A stretch of DNA of 53,470 nucleotides from Gemella haemolysans (lineage in GTDB: Bacteria > Bacillota > Bacilli > Staphylococcales > Gemellaceae): the NCBI RefSeq assembly GCF_001553035.1, contig NZ_KQ959936.1, forward strand, positions 1-53,470, in the 5' to 3' direction. The notes under the pieces are model-generated. The model saw only the letters and a program-made list of their open reading frames with translations. It was not told the DNA's origin and searched no databases. The translations under genes were made by a program, and so were the position numbers. Positions 26,714-36,701 of the stretch are shown here, piece by piece. How positions within the stretch are numbered: position 1 is the first letter of the stretch; each line of letters opens with the position of its first letter.

Positions 26714-26723
26714 GGTGATGTAA

Positions 26724-26924
26724 ATGATAAATTTTTACGATTTGCAACAATTTTTAAAATCTTTTGGTATAATAATATACATGAAAGATAGAAGACATAC
26801 TTTAAGTATGGTAGAATATGAGGTAAGAGAGTTAAGACGTTTAGAATTAATTTCAAAAGAAGATTTTATTAGAGCAATTGCAATTATAAAACATGAAGTT
26901 AATCATGAATTATCAAAAGGATAG
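26724..26924 (+). CDS. yqgQ: YqgQ family protein
   Basis: The 66-residue protein matches the small cytoplasmic helical YqgQ family (DUF910): FYDLQQFLKSFG at the start, then EYEVRELRRLELISKEDF. Its function is unknown. In Bacillus it likewise follows the rhomboid gene yqgP, so the order is conserved even though this rhomboid seems inactive. AAGGTGA (26712-26718), overlapping the previous stop codon, sets the ATG and couples translation. Confidence 0.88.
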   Translation: MINFYDLQQFLKSFGIIIYMKDRRHTLSMVEYEVRELRRLELISKEDFIRAIAIIKHEVNHELSKG

Positions 26925-26933
26925 GTGAGAATA

Positions 26934-27218
26934 ATGGAAAACAACCTTATTTTTATTAAGGTACGAAAGAGAATAGAAGAAGATGTTATGAAGATTGAAG
27001 AGATGATAAATGCATGTGTATCTGTTAAGGGTCAGAGAAAATGTCCATTATATCAAGATGTAATAGATACTCAAATTTATGGTCTTTCAAAAGAGATTAA
27101 TATTGCAGTAGAAATTGGATGTATATCGGAAGAAGCAGGACGAATTATCTTAGCCGATTTAGAGGATAAGGCAAGTGAAATGTACGCCAGTGTAATAGCA
27201 GAGAGTAAAGCAAACTAA
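26934..27218 (+). CDS. ylaN: YlaN family protein (DUF1507)
   Basis: I choose ATG 26934, 5 nt after AGGTGA; a GTG at 26925 is in frame but lies on that site. The 94-residue protein is a close match to B. subtilis YlaN, sharing the CPLYxxVxDTQxxGLSxEIxxAV block (about 38-60). YlaN-type proteins are small, helical, often essential in Firmicutes, and have recently been linked to iron homeostasis through the Fur repressor. The gene directly precedes an ftsW-type gene, as in Bacillus. Confidence 0.9.
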   Translation: MENNLIFIKVRKRIEEDVMKIEEMINACVSVKGQRKCPLYQDVIDTQIYGLSKEINIAVEIGCISEEAGRIILADLEDKASEMYASVIAESKAN

Positions 27219-27219
27219 C

Positions 27220-28437
27220 ATGAAATTTTTAAAAAGATTACATAGATCTATAAAACATGAAAAAAGACATGTTCGATTAGATTGGATGGTTGCATTAACA
27301 TTATTAGTTTTACTGATTTTGAGTTGTATGATGGTCTATAGTGCAAGTATGATAGGAAATAAATATGGAACATTTACCTCAGGTATCCCTGTAGGGGAAA
27401 CATATTTCCTACAAAGACAAGCTTCATGGGCAATACTTGCATATATTGCATTTTTAACTTTTTCTGTTGTTATACCATTTGAAGTTTTTAAAAATAAACA
27501 ATTGTTAAAAACTGGTTTTATAATAATGGTAATCTTACTTATTATTCCACAACTTATGCCAGCGATAAATGGTGCTAAATCTTGGATAAGAATAGGTGGA
27601 TTTAGTTTTCAGCCATCAACATTAGCACAGTTATTTATTATAATATATATGGCATTTATACTAGAAACAAGAAAAGAAAAATTGCGCCAGATATGTACTA
27701 GTTCAGAATTATTAAAGATTTTTGGTATTCCTCTTGCTCTTGTAACGTTAATAGCAATGCAAAACGATACTGGGATGATGCTTATTACATTATCAGTAAT
27801 TGGGATAATGACTTTATGCTCTAATATGCATTCTCAAAATGTGAAGAAAATTTTATCTCTTGCGTTAATAGCGGGTATAGCGGTCGTCCTATTATTTATG
27901 TTGAAAGGTGCACTATTTAATAATGGTACATCTTATAGAACGAATCGTTTAAAAGTATTTTTAAATCCATTTTCAGAGGATTTAGCAGCAGCAGCAGATC
28001 AAGTCATCAATTCATATGTTGCTTTTGGTAATGGTGGTTTATTTGGTAGAGGTTTAGGAAATTCTATCCAGAAGTTAGGGTATTTACCTGAGGCTCACAC
28101 AGACTTCATTCTTGCAATAATAGCAGAAGAGTTAGGATTCTTAGGAGTAGTGTTTGTAGTAAGCTTACTATTAATATTAATCGGAAAAGTAATTTTTTCT
28201 GGTACAAAATCAAGAAATACATTTTCAGCAATGTACTCTTTAGGATTTGCCAGTTTACTAGTTGTCCAAGGAGTTGTTAACATCGGAGGAGTTACTGCTT
28301 CTATACCGATGACTGGAGTGCCATTGCCATTTATTAGTAATGGTGGTAGCTCTATCTTAATATTAAGTATAGGATTAGGCATAGCTACTAATATTTTATC
28401 TCATGTAAAATATTTACGTAGTAATAGAAAAAAATAA
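27220..28437 (+). CDS. ftsW: SEDS-family peptidoglycan polymerase, FtsW/RodA type
   Basis: The 405-residue protein has about ten membrane helices and the SEDS signatures: QPSTLAQLF (cf. xPSExxK), LPEAHTDFILAIIAEELGF (about 289-307) and TGVPLPFISNGGSS (about 366-379). SEDS proteins polymerise lipid II together with a class B penicillin-binding protein, FtsW at the septum and RodA in the side wall. The ylaN neighbour supports FtsW, but a cocci-type cell might use it more generally. It begins one base after ylaN and has only a weak ribosome site, suggesting translational coupling. Its Ser-Glu pair in the first motif is Ser-Thr. Confidence 0.88.
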   Translation: MKFLKRLHRSIKHEKRHVRLDWMVALTLLVLLILSCMMVYSASMIGNKYGTFTSGIPVGETYFLQRQASWAILAYIAFLTFSVVIPFEVFKNKQLLKTGFIIMVILLIIPQLMPAINGAKSWIRIGGFSFQPSTLAQLFIIIYMAFILETRKEKLRQICTSSELLKIFGIPLALVTLIAMQNDTGMMLITLSVIGIMTLCSNMHSQNVKKILSLALIAGIAVVLLFMLKGALFNNGTSYRTNRLKVFLNPFSEDLAAAADQVINSYVAFGNGGLFGRGLGNSIQKLGYLPEAHTDFILAIIAEELGFLGVVFVVSLLLILIGKVIFSGTKSRNTFSAMYSLGFASLLVVQGVVNIGGVTASIPMTGVPLPFISNGGSSILILSIGLGIATNILSHVKYLRSNRKK

Positions 28438-28439
28438 AT

Positions 28440-28478
28440 AAGAATTTGGATTAATAATATTGATCCAAATCTTTTTTT
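28440..28478 (+). terminator. Terminator of the rhomboid-yqgQ-ylaN-ftsW operon
   Basis: AAGAATTTGGAT pairs with ATCCAAATCTT (one bulge), followed by seven T. Confidence 0.85.
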
Positions 28479-28529
28479 ATATTATTTAGATCATAAAATA
28501 GAAAAATTTATAATTTCTAATGGTGAGGC

Positions 28530-28558
28530 TTGCTAACTTTAGATAATCAAGCTATAAT
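28530..28558 (+). promoter_or_regulatory. queA-tgt promoter
   Basis: TTGCTA (28530-28535), 17 nt, TATAAT (28553-28558). No preQ1 riboswitch is visible in the short leader. Confidence 0.65.
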
Positions 28559-28588
28559 AGTAAAGGTAACTTTTAAAGGAGATTTTAG

Positions 28589-29617
28589 ATGAAATTAGAA
28601 CAATTTGATTTTTATTTACCAGAGGAGCTAATAGCACAAACACCTCTTTTAAAAAGAGATACTAGTAAATTACTTTGTGTAGATAGAAAAAATAATTCAC
28701 ATGAACATAAAGTTTTTTCAGATATTATAGATTATTTTAATCCTGGTGATACTTTAGTACTTAATAATACTCGAGTAATGCCGGCACGCTTATATGGTGC
28801 TAAAAAGGATACAGGTGCTGCAATAGAGGTACTTTTATTAAAAAATCTTGGTCATAATGACTGGGAGTGTCTTGTTAAACCTGCTAAAAGAATAAAAGAA
28901 GGTAGCATAGTATCTTTTGGTGACGGTATAATGGAAGCAGTCTGTACAAAAGTATTAGATGATGGATTTAGACATTTTGAATTTATATATGAGGGAATTT
29001 TCCAAGAAAGATTAGATGAACTTGGGACTATGCCATTGCCTCCGTATATAAAAGAAAGACTAACTGATAAAGAAAGATATCAGACCGTTTATTCAAAAGA
29101 AGTAGGAAGTTCAGCTGCTCCAACAGCAGGATTACACTTTACGAAAGAGTTATTAGAAAAGATAAAAGAAAAAGGTATAAATATAGCGTATTTAACCCTT
29201 CATGTAGGTCTTGGAACATTTAGACCTGTTGCTGTAGAAAATATTGAAGAACATGATATGCATTCAGAGTATTATACTTTAGATGAAAATACAGCCAAAA
29301 TAATTAATAATACAAAAGAAAATGGAGGAAGAGTATTTTCTGTAGGTACTACTTCAACAAGAACATTAGAAACAATTGCACGTGATAATAATGGGAAAAT
29401 TGTTGCGGCTTCAGGATGGACAAATATTTTTATTTATCCAGGATTTGAATTTAAATGTGTTGATGGACTGATTACAAACTTCCACTTACCAAAATCATCA
29501 TTAATAATGCTTGTAAGTGCATTTTATGATAGAGAAAAAGTCATTGAATTATACAATATAGCAGTTGAGAATAAATACCGTTTCTTCAGTTTTGGAGATG
29601 CGATGATAATAATTTAG
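28589..29617 (+). CDS. queA: S-adenosylmethionine:tRNA ribosyltransferase-isomerase
   Basis: The 342-residue length is standard. Diagnostic blocks are [12 protein letters not shown] near the start, [22 protein letters not shown] (about 173-182), [10 protein letters not shown] and [16 protein letters not shown] near the end. The enzyme moves and rearranges the ribosyl group of SAM onto 7-aminomethyl-7-deazaguanine in tRNA to make epoxyqueuosine. It is followed at 21 nt by tgt. Genes for preQ1 synthesis are not in the window. AAAGGAG precedes the ATG. Confidence 0.96.
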   Translation: MKLEQFDFYLPEELIAQTPLLKRDTSKLLCVDRKNNSHEHKVFSDIIDYFNPGDTLVLNNTRVMPARLYGAKKDTGAAIEVLLLKNLGHNDWECLVKPAKRIKEGSIVSFGDGIMEAVCTKVLDDGFRHFEFIYEGIFQERLDELGTMPLPPYIKERLTDKERYQTVYSKEVGSSAAPTAGLHFTKELLEKIKEKGINIAYLTLHVGLGTFRPVAVENIEEHDMHSEYYTLDENTAKIINNTKENGGRVFSVGTTSTRTLETIARDNNGKIVAASGWTNIFIYPGFEFKCVDGLITNFHLPKSSLIMLVSAFYDREKVIELYNIAVENKYRFFSFGDAMIII

Positions 29618-30793
<1,176 letters not shown>

Positions 30794-30880
30794 TAATTTA
30801 GTAAAAAAAGAATATAAAAGGTTTATTTTTTACTGAGTATATAGTAGAATAAATATATATAAATCAACCGGAGGTAAAAT

Positions 30881-31144
30881 ATGCAATATTCATATATTAA
30901 TATTATTATGATTGTAGTTCTTTTTGCATTCATGTATTTCATGATTATTAGACCGCAATCTAAAAGAAATAAAGAATTAAAACTTCTTCAAGATTCATTA
31001 AAAGAAGGAGATAGAATTGTAACTTTCGCAGGAATTTACGGAGATATCGTAGAAGTAGGGACAGTAACAGTAAAAGTAAGAATTGCACCAAAAGTAGAAA
31101 TTGAATTAGACAGAAATTCTATTCGTAGCTTAGTTGCAAAATAA
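30881..31144 (+). CDS. yajC: Preprotein translocase accessory subunit
   Basis: The 87-residue protein has one N-terminal membrane helix (about 5-22), then the typical MIIRPQSKRNKE junction and a small beta-rich cytoplasmic domain ending in IELDRNSIRSLV. YajC associates with SecDF and the Sec channel. CCGGAGG precedes the ATG. The 87-nt gap after tgt contains a loose AGTAAAAAA/TTTTTTACT repeat but no convincing terminator, so cotranscription is possible. secDF is not adjacent. Confidence 0.93.
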   Translation: MQYSYINIIMIVVLFAFMYFMIIRPQSKRNKELKLLQDSLKEGDRIVTFAGIYGDIVEVGTVTVKVRIAPKVEIELDRNSIRSLVAK

Positions 31145-31152
31145 TAAATGTT

Positions 31153-31187
31153 TAAGCAGATTATATTAGTAATCTGCTTATTTTTTT
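31153..31187 (+). terminator. yajC terminator
   Basis: TAAGCAGATTA pairs perfectly with TAATCTGCTTA, followed by seven T. Confidence 0.9.
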
Positions 31188-31189
31188 GA

Positions 31190-31435
31190 AAATTTTTGCT
31201 AAATACTTAAGAATTAGAACAAGTATAAATTATAAAAAGTATTTTAATAGTTATGAAATATAATATATATAGTAGTTTGATGATATTAATATTTTCTGTA
31301 TATAGGTTATTCGAATAATTTATAAATTATGTGTAGGTCTAAAAAAGAATTTTTGTAAAATAGTTATATAGATTTTTATGGGTGTATAAAAAATCTTACT
31401 TTAAAATTTTATTTATACTTTGATAAATGAATAAA
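31190..31435. other. AT-rich intergenic stretch without a recognised feature
   Basis: About 250 nt between the yajC terminator and the luxS terminator. I see only short frames without ribosome sites (longest about 21 codons at 31254) and no clear promoter or structured RNA. Confidence 0.5.
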
Positions 31436-31473
31436 TTAAAAATAAGAGATTAATCCAAAAGGTTAATCTCTTG
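31436..31473 (-). terminator. luxS terminator (minus strand)
   Basis: AAGAGATTAA pairs with TTAATCTCTT around a 9-nt loop. On the minus strand it is followed by ATTTTTAATTT. Confidence 0.8.
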
Positions 31474-31485
31474 ATTCTTTATTTT

Positions 31486-31956
31486 TTATTTACTAAAAAC
31501 GTTTTTCCATTCAGAGCGTTTTTCTAAGAATTTTTTAGCTTCCATTTGAGCACCCTCTAAAGAGTGAGATGCTGCCCAACCGCATTGTACTTCATTACAT
31601 GCAGGTACTTCAGTAGCTACAAGGACATCTTCTAGAGTTTTTGCAAGTGCTTCTTCAACTTCTTCGTAACTATCATTGTTAATTACTGATAAGTAGAAAC
31701 CTGTTTGGCATCCCATTGGACCAAAATCTAGTACATTATCAAGGTGATTTCTAATAAGTTCAGCAATTAAATGCTCTAAAGAGTGAAGGTTCGGCATTTC
31801 TAAGTGTTCTTTATTTGGTTGGCAAAATCTAATATCATATTTATATATTTTGTCGCCATTATCCCCAGAATATACACCAACTAATCTAATATATGGTGCA
31901 ACAACTTTAGTGTGATCTAGGTTGAAACTTTCAACATTCATTTTCTTTTCTGTCAT
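31486..31956 (-). CDS. luxS: S-ribosylhomocysteine lyase (AI-2 synthase)
   Basis: The 156-residue protein has the iron/zinc site residues of LuxS: HSLEH (58-62, giving H58, E61, H62) and the late Cys in EVQCGWA (C125). The catalytic Cys is in [10 protein letters not shown] (C83). It cleaves S-ribosylhomocysteine to homocysteine and the autoinducer-2 precursor, both recycling methyl-cycle waste and producing a quorum signal. pfs (nucleosidase) is not in this window. Monocistronic on the minus strand. Confidence 0.97.
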   Translation of the reverse strand: MTEKKMNVESFNLDHTKVVAPYIRLVGVYSGDNGDKIYKYDIRFCQPNKEHLEMPNLHSLEHLIAELIRNHLDNVLDFGPMGCQTGFYLSVINNDSYEEVEEALAKTLEDVLVATEVPACNEVQCGWAASHSLEGAQMEAKKFLEKRSEWKNVFSK

Positions 31957-32027
31957 CTATATATCTCCATTTCTGTAATTTAATTAGCAGTTATAATTAT
32001 ACTATATTTTTGGAAAATATAAAATTA

Positions 32028-32066
32028 ATAAGAATAAAAACTGATGCTCGTCTGAACATCAGTTTT
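32028..32066 (-). terminator. Terminator of the guaD-permease operon (minus strand)
   Basis: AAAACTGATG pairs with CATCAGTTTT; on the minus strand the stem is followed by TTTTATTCTT. Confidence 0.85.
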
Positions 32067-32078
32067 AAAGTTTTAGAA

Positions 32079-33392
32079 TTATTTTTCCAACGGGATAAGT
32101 TTATTCATTATTATGGCTACAATTGCCCCAACTGCAATAGGAGAACCTATTAAGTATTGAAGCAATTGTGGAGCGCTAGCTTTTAATTCTGCTGGAATAA
32201 ATAATAATCCAATTGTAAACATTAAAGGTACTCCGATAATGTATAATTCTCTTTCAGAGAAGTCTAGATTTTTAACAACTCTAAATCCGTTTAGTAGGAT
32301 GATAATACATACCACTGAGAATACCCCACCGATTACTGCAGAAGGAATTGAATTAATAATGGCAGAAAGTTTACCTAAGAATGATAATCCGATAAACCAG
32401 AATGAAGCCATAACAAAAACTTTTCTACTAGCTACCCCAGTAATAGAGATAATTCCAGCATTTGTAGAGTAACCAGTAACAGGAGTTGCTCCGACTAGAG
32501 CGGCAGCTAAACATCCGATACCTTCTCCGATAACACCTTTGTTAACTTGAGTGTCGCTTAAAGGTTGGTCAATAACTGAGCTTACTGCATACCAAGTTCC
32601 TGTAGTCTCAGCTAAAAGTACCATGTAAATAATAATCATTGTGATAATAGCAGAGATTTCAAAATGTATACTATAATCTAAGAATAATAGTTTTGGCATT
32701 GAGAAAAAGCTGGCATCCTTAATTCCTTGAGTATTAAAACCACCCATTAAGTATGCAGAAAATGTTCCAATAGCTAAAGCGATTATTACTGAAGAAATTT
32801 GGAAAATTCTTTTGAACTTGTTAACGTAATTCCCTAAAGTAGAAAATAGAATTAGAGAAGCTGCTGTAATAAATGCTAATAATACATTTTGCTTCATTGT
32901 CAGACCGTTTCCTTCGATGTAGATATTACTAACAAATGCTGAAGGAAGTAAAGTTAATCCTACAATCATAATTATCGTTCCACTGACGATAGAAGGTATG
33001 TAGTTTTTTACTATATATTTATAAATACCAGAATATCCAAGTAAGATTACTAATATTGCACCAACTATACTTGCACCAAGAACAGTACCAAGATTTTTAG
33101 TTCCCATATAAATACCAATAATAGCACCAAGAGGAATAAATGATGGACCTTGGCAGACCGGTAATCTTAGGTAGAATAATACCTGAATTAATGATGCGAT
33201 ACCAGCACCAAGAAAAGTAGATTGAATTAAACCAGTAGCATCGCCAGGTGATAATGCAATAGCTGTTGCTAAGATAAATGGTGGTACGTAGACATCCATT
33301 GCAAGGACGTGTTGTAAACCTAGGATTAAGGATTGTGAAAATGGAATATTTTCTTCAACACCTATAGTTAAATGTTTATTTTGTTTCGTCAT
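32079..33392 (-). CDS. NCS2-family purine permease (xanthine/guanine type)
   Basis: The 437-residue protein has about 14 hydrophobic segments and NCS2 hallmarks: LGLQHVLAMDVYVPP near the start, FLGAGIASLIQVLFY, LPVCQGPSFIPLGAI (about 77-91), and the signature region GATPVTGYSTNAGIISITGVASR (about 299-321). NCS2 proteins import nucleobases with protons. Its coupling to guanine deaminase (34 nt downstream of it, same strand) argues for guanine, hypoxanthine or xanthine rather than uracil. PurR-type motifs lie upstream of the operon. Confidence 0.88.
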   Translation of the reverse strand: MTKQNKHLTIGVEENIPFSQSLILGLQHVLAMDVYVPPFILATAIALSPGDATGLIQSTFLGAGIASLIQVLFYLRLPVCQGPSFIPLGAIIGIYMGTKNLGTVLGASIVGAILVILLGYSGIYKYIVKNYIPSIVSGTIIMIVGLTLLPSAFVSNIYIEGNGLTMKQNVLLAFITAASLILFSTLGNYVNKFKRIFQISSVIIALAIGTFSAYLMGGFNTQGIKDASFFSMPKLLFLDYSIHFEISAIITMIIIYMVLLAETTGTWYAVSSVIDQPLSDTQVNKGVIGEGIGCLAAALVGATPVTGYSTNAGIISITGVASRKVFVMASFWFIGLSFLGKLSAIINSIPSAVIGGVFSVVCIIILLNGFRVVKNLDFSERELYIIGVPLMFTIGLLFIPAELKASAPQLLQYLIGSPIAVGAIVAIIMNKLIPLEK

Positions 33393-33425
33393 AAAAAACG
33401 TAATCTCCTTTTTATTTTTATGTTA

Positions 33426-34787
33426 TTAATCTTTTTTTAGAATTTGTTTACCTTGAACCCAGACTTCACGAATATTTTCGGAAGTAGAAAGGTATAATAT
33501 TTTTTGAAGAAGGTGCTTGTCTTCTTCATTATCTAAATAATTTGGAAGTTTGTTTGTTGGTGTATTGATATCGATGACTTGGAAATCGCAAATATATCCT
33601 TCTTTAAAAAGTCCAAGAGGTAATTTTAAAGCTTCACCACCACCGGTAGTTGCAAGATAAAATGCTTCAAACACACTCACTTTAGAATCATGATTACCAC
33701 GGCAATTAGCTTCTAGTCTATTGTCAACTCCGTCATTTAACATCCTACTAATCATGACTGTATGTTTTATATTGTCATATAGGCTGGGGGAGAAACCTCC
33801 CGAGATATCGGTACCTAAACAAATATTTAAACCTTGTTTTTTGAGTTTGTTAACAGGTAAGACTGCATTGGCAAAATATGAGTTAGAAATAGGGCAGTGG
33901 CAAACTGAAGATTTGTTCTTTTTGAAGATATCAGCATCTTCAGAATTTATAAAATTGCCATGAGCCATTATCGATTTGTCTGTTAATAATCCGAATTGAT
34001 TTAGGACTTCAGTATCTCTTTTTCCAAATCGTTCAAGAACGAAATTATGCTCCCAATCACTTTCGCTACAATGACTTTGTACATAGCAGTTATATTTCTT
34101 TGCTAATTTTCCTAACTCTAAAAGAGCACCGTCTGTACAGCTTGGAACAAAACGAGGAGTAATAACTGCATATACACCTTGAGGAACATCTTTTGAAAGC
34201 TTCTGCACATCATTAATAAACTTCTCAGTATTTTCAATAGCTTCTTTTGTACTATTATCTCGGTAAAAATCAGGATTCATAGTCTTATCATCCATTACAA
34301 CTTTACCGACAAAACCTCTTTGCCCCAAATTAGCACAAATTTTCGCTAATTCTAGTGTAGCTTCATTATGGATAGTTCCAAAGTACATTGCAGATGTAGT
34401 ACCATTAGCTAATAATGTTTTTACTAGGTCACTATAGACTTTTCGAGCGTAGTTGATATCTTCATATTTTGATTCTAAAGGGAAGGTGAAATTATTTAGC
34501 CAGTGGCTTAATTCATCGTCTAAGGGAAGTCCGGCTTGTGGCCATTGTGGAGCGTGTATGTGCAAATCGATAAAACCGGGTAAAAGAATTTTATCTTTAA
34601 AATCAATAAAGTTATTGTCTTTTGAGTATTTATCTAATATTTGTTGATAATTTTCATCTTCTTTTCTAATAATTTTAGAAATAATTCCATTATCAGAAAC
34701 TAAAAGTACAGTATGTTCTAGAAATTCAATTTCGCCATACTTTGGACTATGGAAAAAAGATGCCTTAATAATTTTTTCGGTTTTCAT
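33426..34787 (-). CDS. guaD: Guanine deaminase (amidohydrolase family)
   Basis: The 453-residue protein converts guanine to xanthine and ammonia. Zinc ligands and markers are LPGFIDLHIHAPQWPQAG (HxH, about 69-86), the substrate loop with YFGT (about 126), QSHCSESDWE (about 237-246), IMAHGNF, and GTDISGG (about 325-331) with the catalytic Asp. The metal-dependent TIM barrel is flanked by the usual small beta domain. It is first in an operon with a purine permease, forming a guanine uptake and salvage/catabolism unit. The promoter has a PurBox-like site in its spacer. Confidence 0.93.
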   Translation of the reverse strand: MKTEKIIKASFFHSPKYGEIEFLEHTVLLVSDNGIISKIIRKEDENYQQILDKYSKDNNFIDFKDKILLPGFIDLHIHAPQWPQAGLPLDDELSHWLNNFTFPLESKYEDINYARKVYSDLVKTLLANGTTSAMYFGTIHNEATLELAKICANLGQRGFVGKVVMDDKTMNPDFYRDNSTKEAIENTEKFINDVQKLSKDVPQGVYAVITPRFVPSCTDGALLELGKLAKKYNCYVQSHCSESDWEHNFVLERFGKRDTEVLNQFGLLTDKSIMAHGNFINSEDADIFKKNKSSVCHCPISNSYFANAVLPVNKLKKQGLNICLGTDISGGFSPSLYDNIKHTVMISRMLNDGVDNRLEANCRGNHDSKVSVFEAFYLATTGGGEALKLPLGLFKEGYICDFQVIDINTPTNKLPNYLDNEEDKHLLQKILYLSTSENIREVWVQGKQILKKD

Positions 34788-34816
34788 ATTTTTATTTCTC
34801 CTAAAGAATTTTTATA

Positions 34817-34845
34817 AATATAACATGAAAAACGAACATTGTCAA
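34817..34845 (-). promoter_or_regulatory. guaD operon promoter with embedded CGAAC operator
   Basis: On the minus strand TTGACA (34845-34840), 17 nt, TATATT (34822-34817) with an upstream TGT. The spacer is almost filled by AAAAACGAACATT (34828-34840, plus-strand reading), one base from the PurR consensus AWWWCCGAACWWT. A second copy, AAAGACGAACATT, is at 34879-34891. Confidence 0.75.
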
Positions 34846-34919
34846 CATAAAAATATAAAACTTAAAAAATACTTTTCTAAAGACGAACATTTAAGTGGTT
34901 TTAAAAAGTATAAAGTTCG

Positions 34920-34955
34920 CAAAAACGACGAAGAACATTTTCCTCGTCGTTTGAA
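34920..34955 (-). terminator. glyA terminator (minus strand)
   Basis: AACGACGA-G and C-TCGTCGTT form a stem; on the minus strand it is followed by TTTTTG. Confidence 0.8.
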
Positions 34956-34973
34956 ATATTAATAATTATATTT

Positions 34974-36191
34974 TTATCTAAATTCTTTTCTTTCTTTTGC
35001 TACTAAAGTGGCTACTCTTTCTTGAGCTTTTTCTAGATAGTTTTCACCTTGTTTTAATAAATTACAAATGATATTTGTAATTTCTACAAAATCTTCTTCT
35101 ACATAACCTTTAGAAGTCATAGCAGCAGCTCCTATACGTAATCCACTAGTTTTCATTGGTGGTAATGTATCGAATGGGATACCATTCTTATTACATGTGA
35201 TTTTAGCTTTACTTAATAGGTCACTAGCTTCATGTCCAGTAACATTGTAAGTAGAATACGTGTCGATAAGACATAGGTGGTTATCACTACCATTTGATAC
35301 CACTGGAATATTGTTAGCCTTAAATGCTTCTACCATTGCTTTCATATTTTTTACTACTTGTTGTTGATATACTTTGAATTCAGGTTTAAGAGCTTCAGCG
35401 AAACAAATCGCTTTCGCGGCAACAACATGTTCTAATGGCCCACCTTGTGCACCAGGGAAAATCATTTTATTAATTTTAACTGCGATTTCCTCATTGTTAG
35501 TAAGGATAATACCACCACGTGGACCTCTTAAAGTTTTATGTGTAGTAGATGTAACTACATCAGCATAAGGTACTGGGTTTGGATGTAAGCCGGCAGCTAC
35601 TAAACCAGCGATATGAGCCATATCAACCATTAGGTAAGCACCTACTTCATCAGCAATTTCTCTAAATTTAGCAAAATCAATTATACGAGAGTATGCACTT
35701 GATCCGGCAATAATCATTTTTGGTTTATGCTCTTTAGCAATACGAAGGACTTCATCGTAATCTATAAGATGCGTATCTTTTGTCACTCCATAAGAAACAG
35801 CATTAAATAGTTTTCCTGAGAAGTTAACTTTGCTACCGTGAGTTAGGTGACCACCTGCATCCATACTCATCCCTAAAACAGTATCACCAGGTGTTAATAA
35901 AGATAAGTAAACTGCGATGTTTGCACTTGATCCTGAGTGTGCTTGCACGTTTGCAAATTTTGCATCATAAAGTTCTTTTAATCTATCTATTGCAAGAGAT
36001 TCTATTTCATCAATTACTTCACAACCATCATAGTATCTTTTTCCAGGATATCCTTCAGCATATTTATTTGTTAAAATACTTCCTGTGGCTTTTAGAATAT
36101 CTTTAGAAACAAAGTTTTCACTTGCAATAAGTTCAATGTTTGTGTCTTGTCTATGTTGTTCTTTTTCAATAAGTTCAAAAATTTTATCCAT
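34974..36191 (-). CDS. glyA: Serine hydroxymethyltransferase
   Basis: The 405-residue fold-type I PLP enzyme interconverts serine and glycine, charging tetrahydrofolate with a one-carbon unit. Visible blocks are [14 protein letters not shown] (16-29), the YPGKRYYGG-like motif here YPGKRYYDG (48-56), VNVQAHSGS-like [11 protein letters not shown], and the PLP lysine in [14 protein letters not shown]. The Gly to Asp change in YYDG is seen in some homologues and not in a catalytic residue. Monocistronic on the minus strand, next to the purine salvage operon. An inverted repeat with AATAGTTAA motifs lies in its 5' leader. Confidence 0.97.
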   Translation of the reverse strand: MDKIFELIEKEQHRQDTNIELIASENFVSKDILKATGSILTNKYAEGYPGKRYYDGCEVIDEIESLAIDRLKELYDAKFANVQAHSGSSANIAVYLSLLTPGDTVLGMSMDAGGHLTHGSKVNFSGKLFNAVSYGVTKDTHLIDYDEVLRIAKEHKPKMIIAGSSAYSRIIDFAKFREIADEVGAYLMVDMAHIAGLVAAGLHPNPVPYADVVTSTTHKTLRGPRGGIILTNNEEIAVKINKMIFPGAQGGPLEHVVAAKAICFAEALKPEFKVYQQQVVKNMKAMVEAFKANNIPVVSNGSDNHLCLIDTYSTYNVTGHEASDLLSKAKITCNKNGIPFDTLPPMKTSGLRIGAAAMTSKGYVEEDFVEITNIICNLLKQGENYLEKAQERVATLVAKERKEFR

Positions 36192-36257
36192 AATGGTACT
36201 CCTTCAATTATATGTATTTAGAATAAAGAAAAGTAAAGTTCCATAAAAGTAAGAACT

Positions 36258-36317
36258 AATAGTTAAATTTAAAACTATGTTAACTATTAAGAAAAATATG
36301 CTTTTTTTAATAGTTAA
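36258..36317. repeat. Three AATAGTTAA motifs and inverted repeat upstream of glyA
   Basis: AATAGTTAA (36258-36266), TTAACTATTAA (36280-36290) and TTAATAGTTAA (36307-36317). The last two are perfect 11-bp inverted partners. They lie 67-126 nt before the glyA start codon on the minus strand. They may be an operator or a leader hairpin. Confidence 0.5.
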
Positions 36318-36637
36318 ATCTTTGCAAAATTTCTTTTATTCTATGTCTTATAATAATAGCATAATATGAATAATAAATAAACTAAAAAATGATGGGAATA
36401 TTCAAAATTATTTAAAAATATAGAAAACTAGATGTGAAAACCGAATATTAAAATTCAAATTATTAAATATCGATTGTAATAAGTTAACGAGATAGAATTT
36501 CTAATATTAATGTAAAAAATATTAATATAATGCTAAGTAATAAATTTTAATTAAAAATATAAATACAAATAGTAAAAAAATTAATGGATTTTAATTGGTC
36601 TATACTTGAATTAGTAGAAATTGTTTAATATTTATGC
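36318..36637. other. AT-rich intergenic region between glyA and prs
   Basis: The 510-nt gap between divergent glyA and prs holds the AATAGTTAA repeat near glyA and the prs promoter. The roughly 320 nt between them is very AT-rich; I found no reading frame with a ribosome site and no clear structured RNA. Confidence 0.5.
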
Positions 36638-36643
36638 TATAAT
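36635..36643 (+). promoter_or_regulatory. prs promoter (extended -10)
   Basis: ATGCTATAAT has an extended -10 (TGC-TATAAT, hexamer 36638-36643). The -35 (TAGAAA) is weak. Start codon 59 nt downstream. Confidence 0.55.
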
Positions 36644-36701
36644 AATCAATGGAATACATCTGTATTACTATCGAACCAAATTTTAAGGAGAAAAATTTAA
36701 T

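Noticed and set aside
28480-28588. A preQ1 riboswitch before queA-tgt
   Set aside because: The leader between promoter and start codon is only about 25 nt, too short for an aptamer, and no preQ1 consensus is present.
31254-31319. A 21-codon frame (MKYNIYSS...) between yajC and luxS
   Set aside because: No ribosome site, no terminator and random composition for AT-rich DNA.
34911-34923. A third CGAAC-type motif (reverse) near guaD
   Set aside because: It overlaps the glyA terminator U tract and is not aligned with the other two copies, so I did not count it as an operator.
36672-36676. CGAAC just before prs as a PurR box
   Set aside because: Only the five-base core matches. The flanks do not fit AWWWCCGAACWWT and it lies between the promoter and the ribosome site, so a chance match is as likely.
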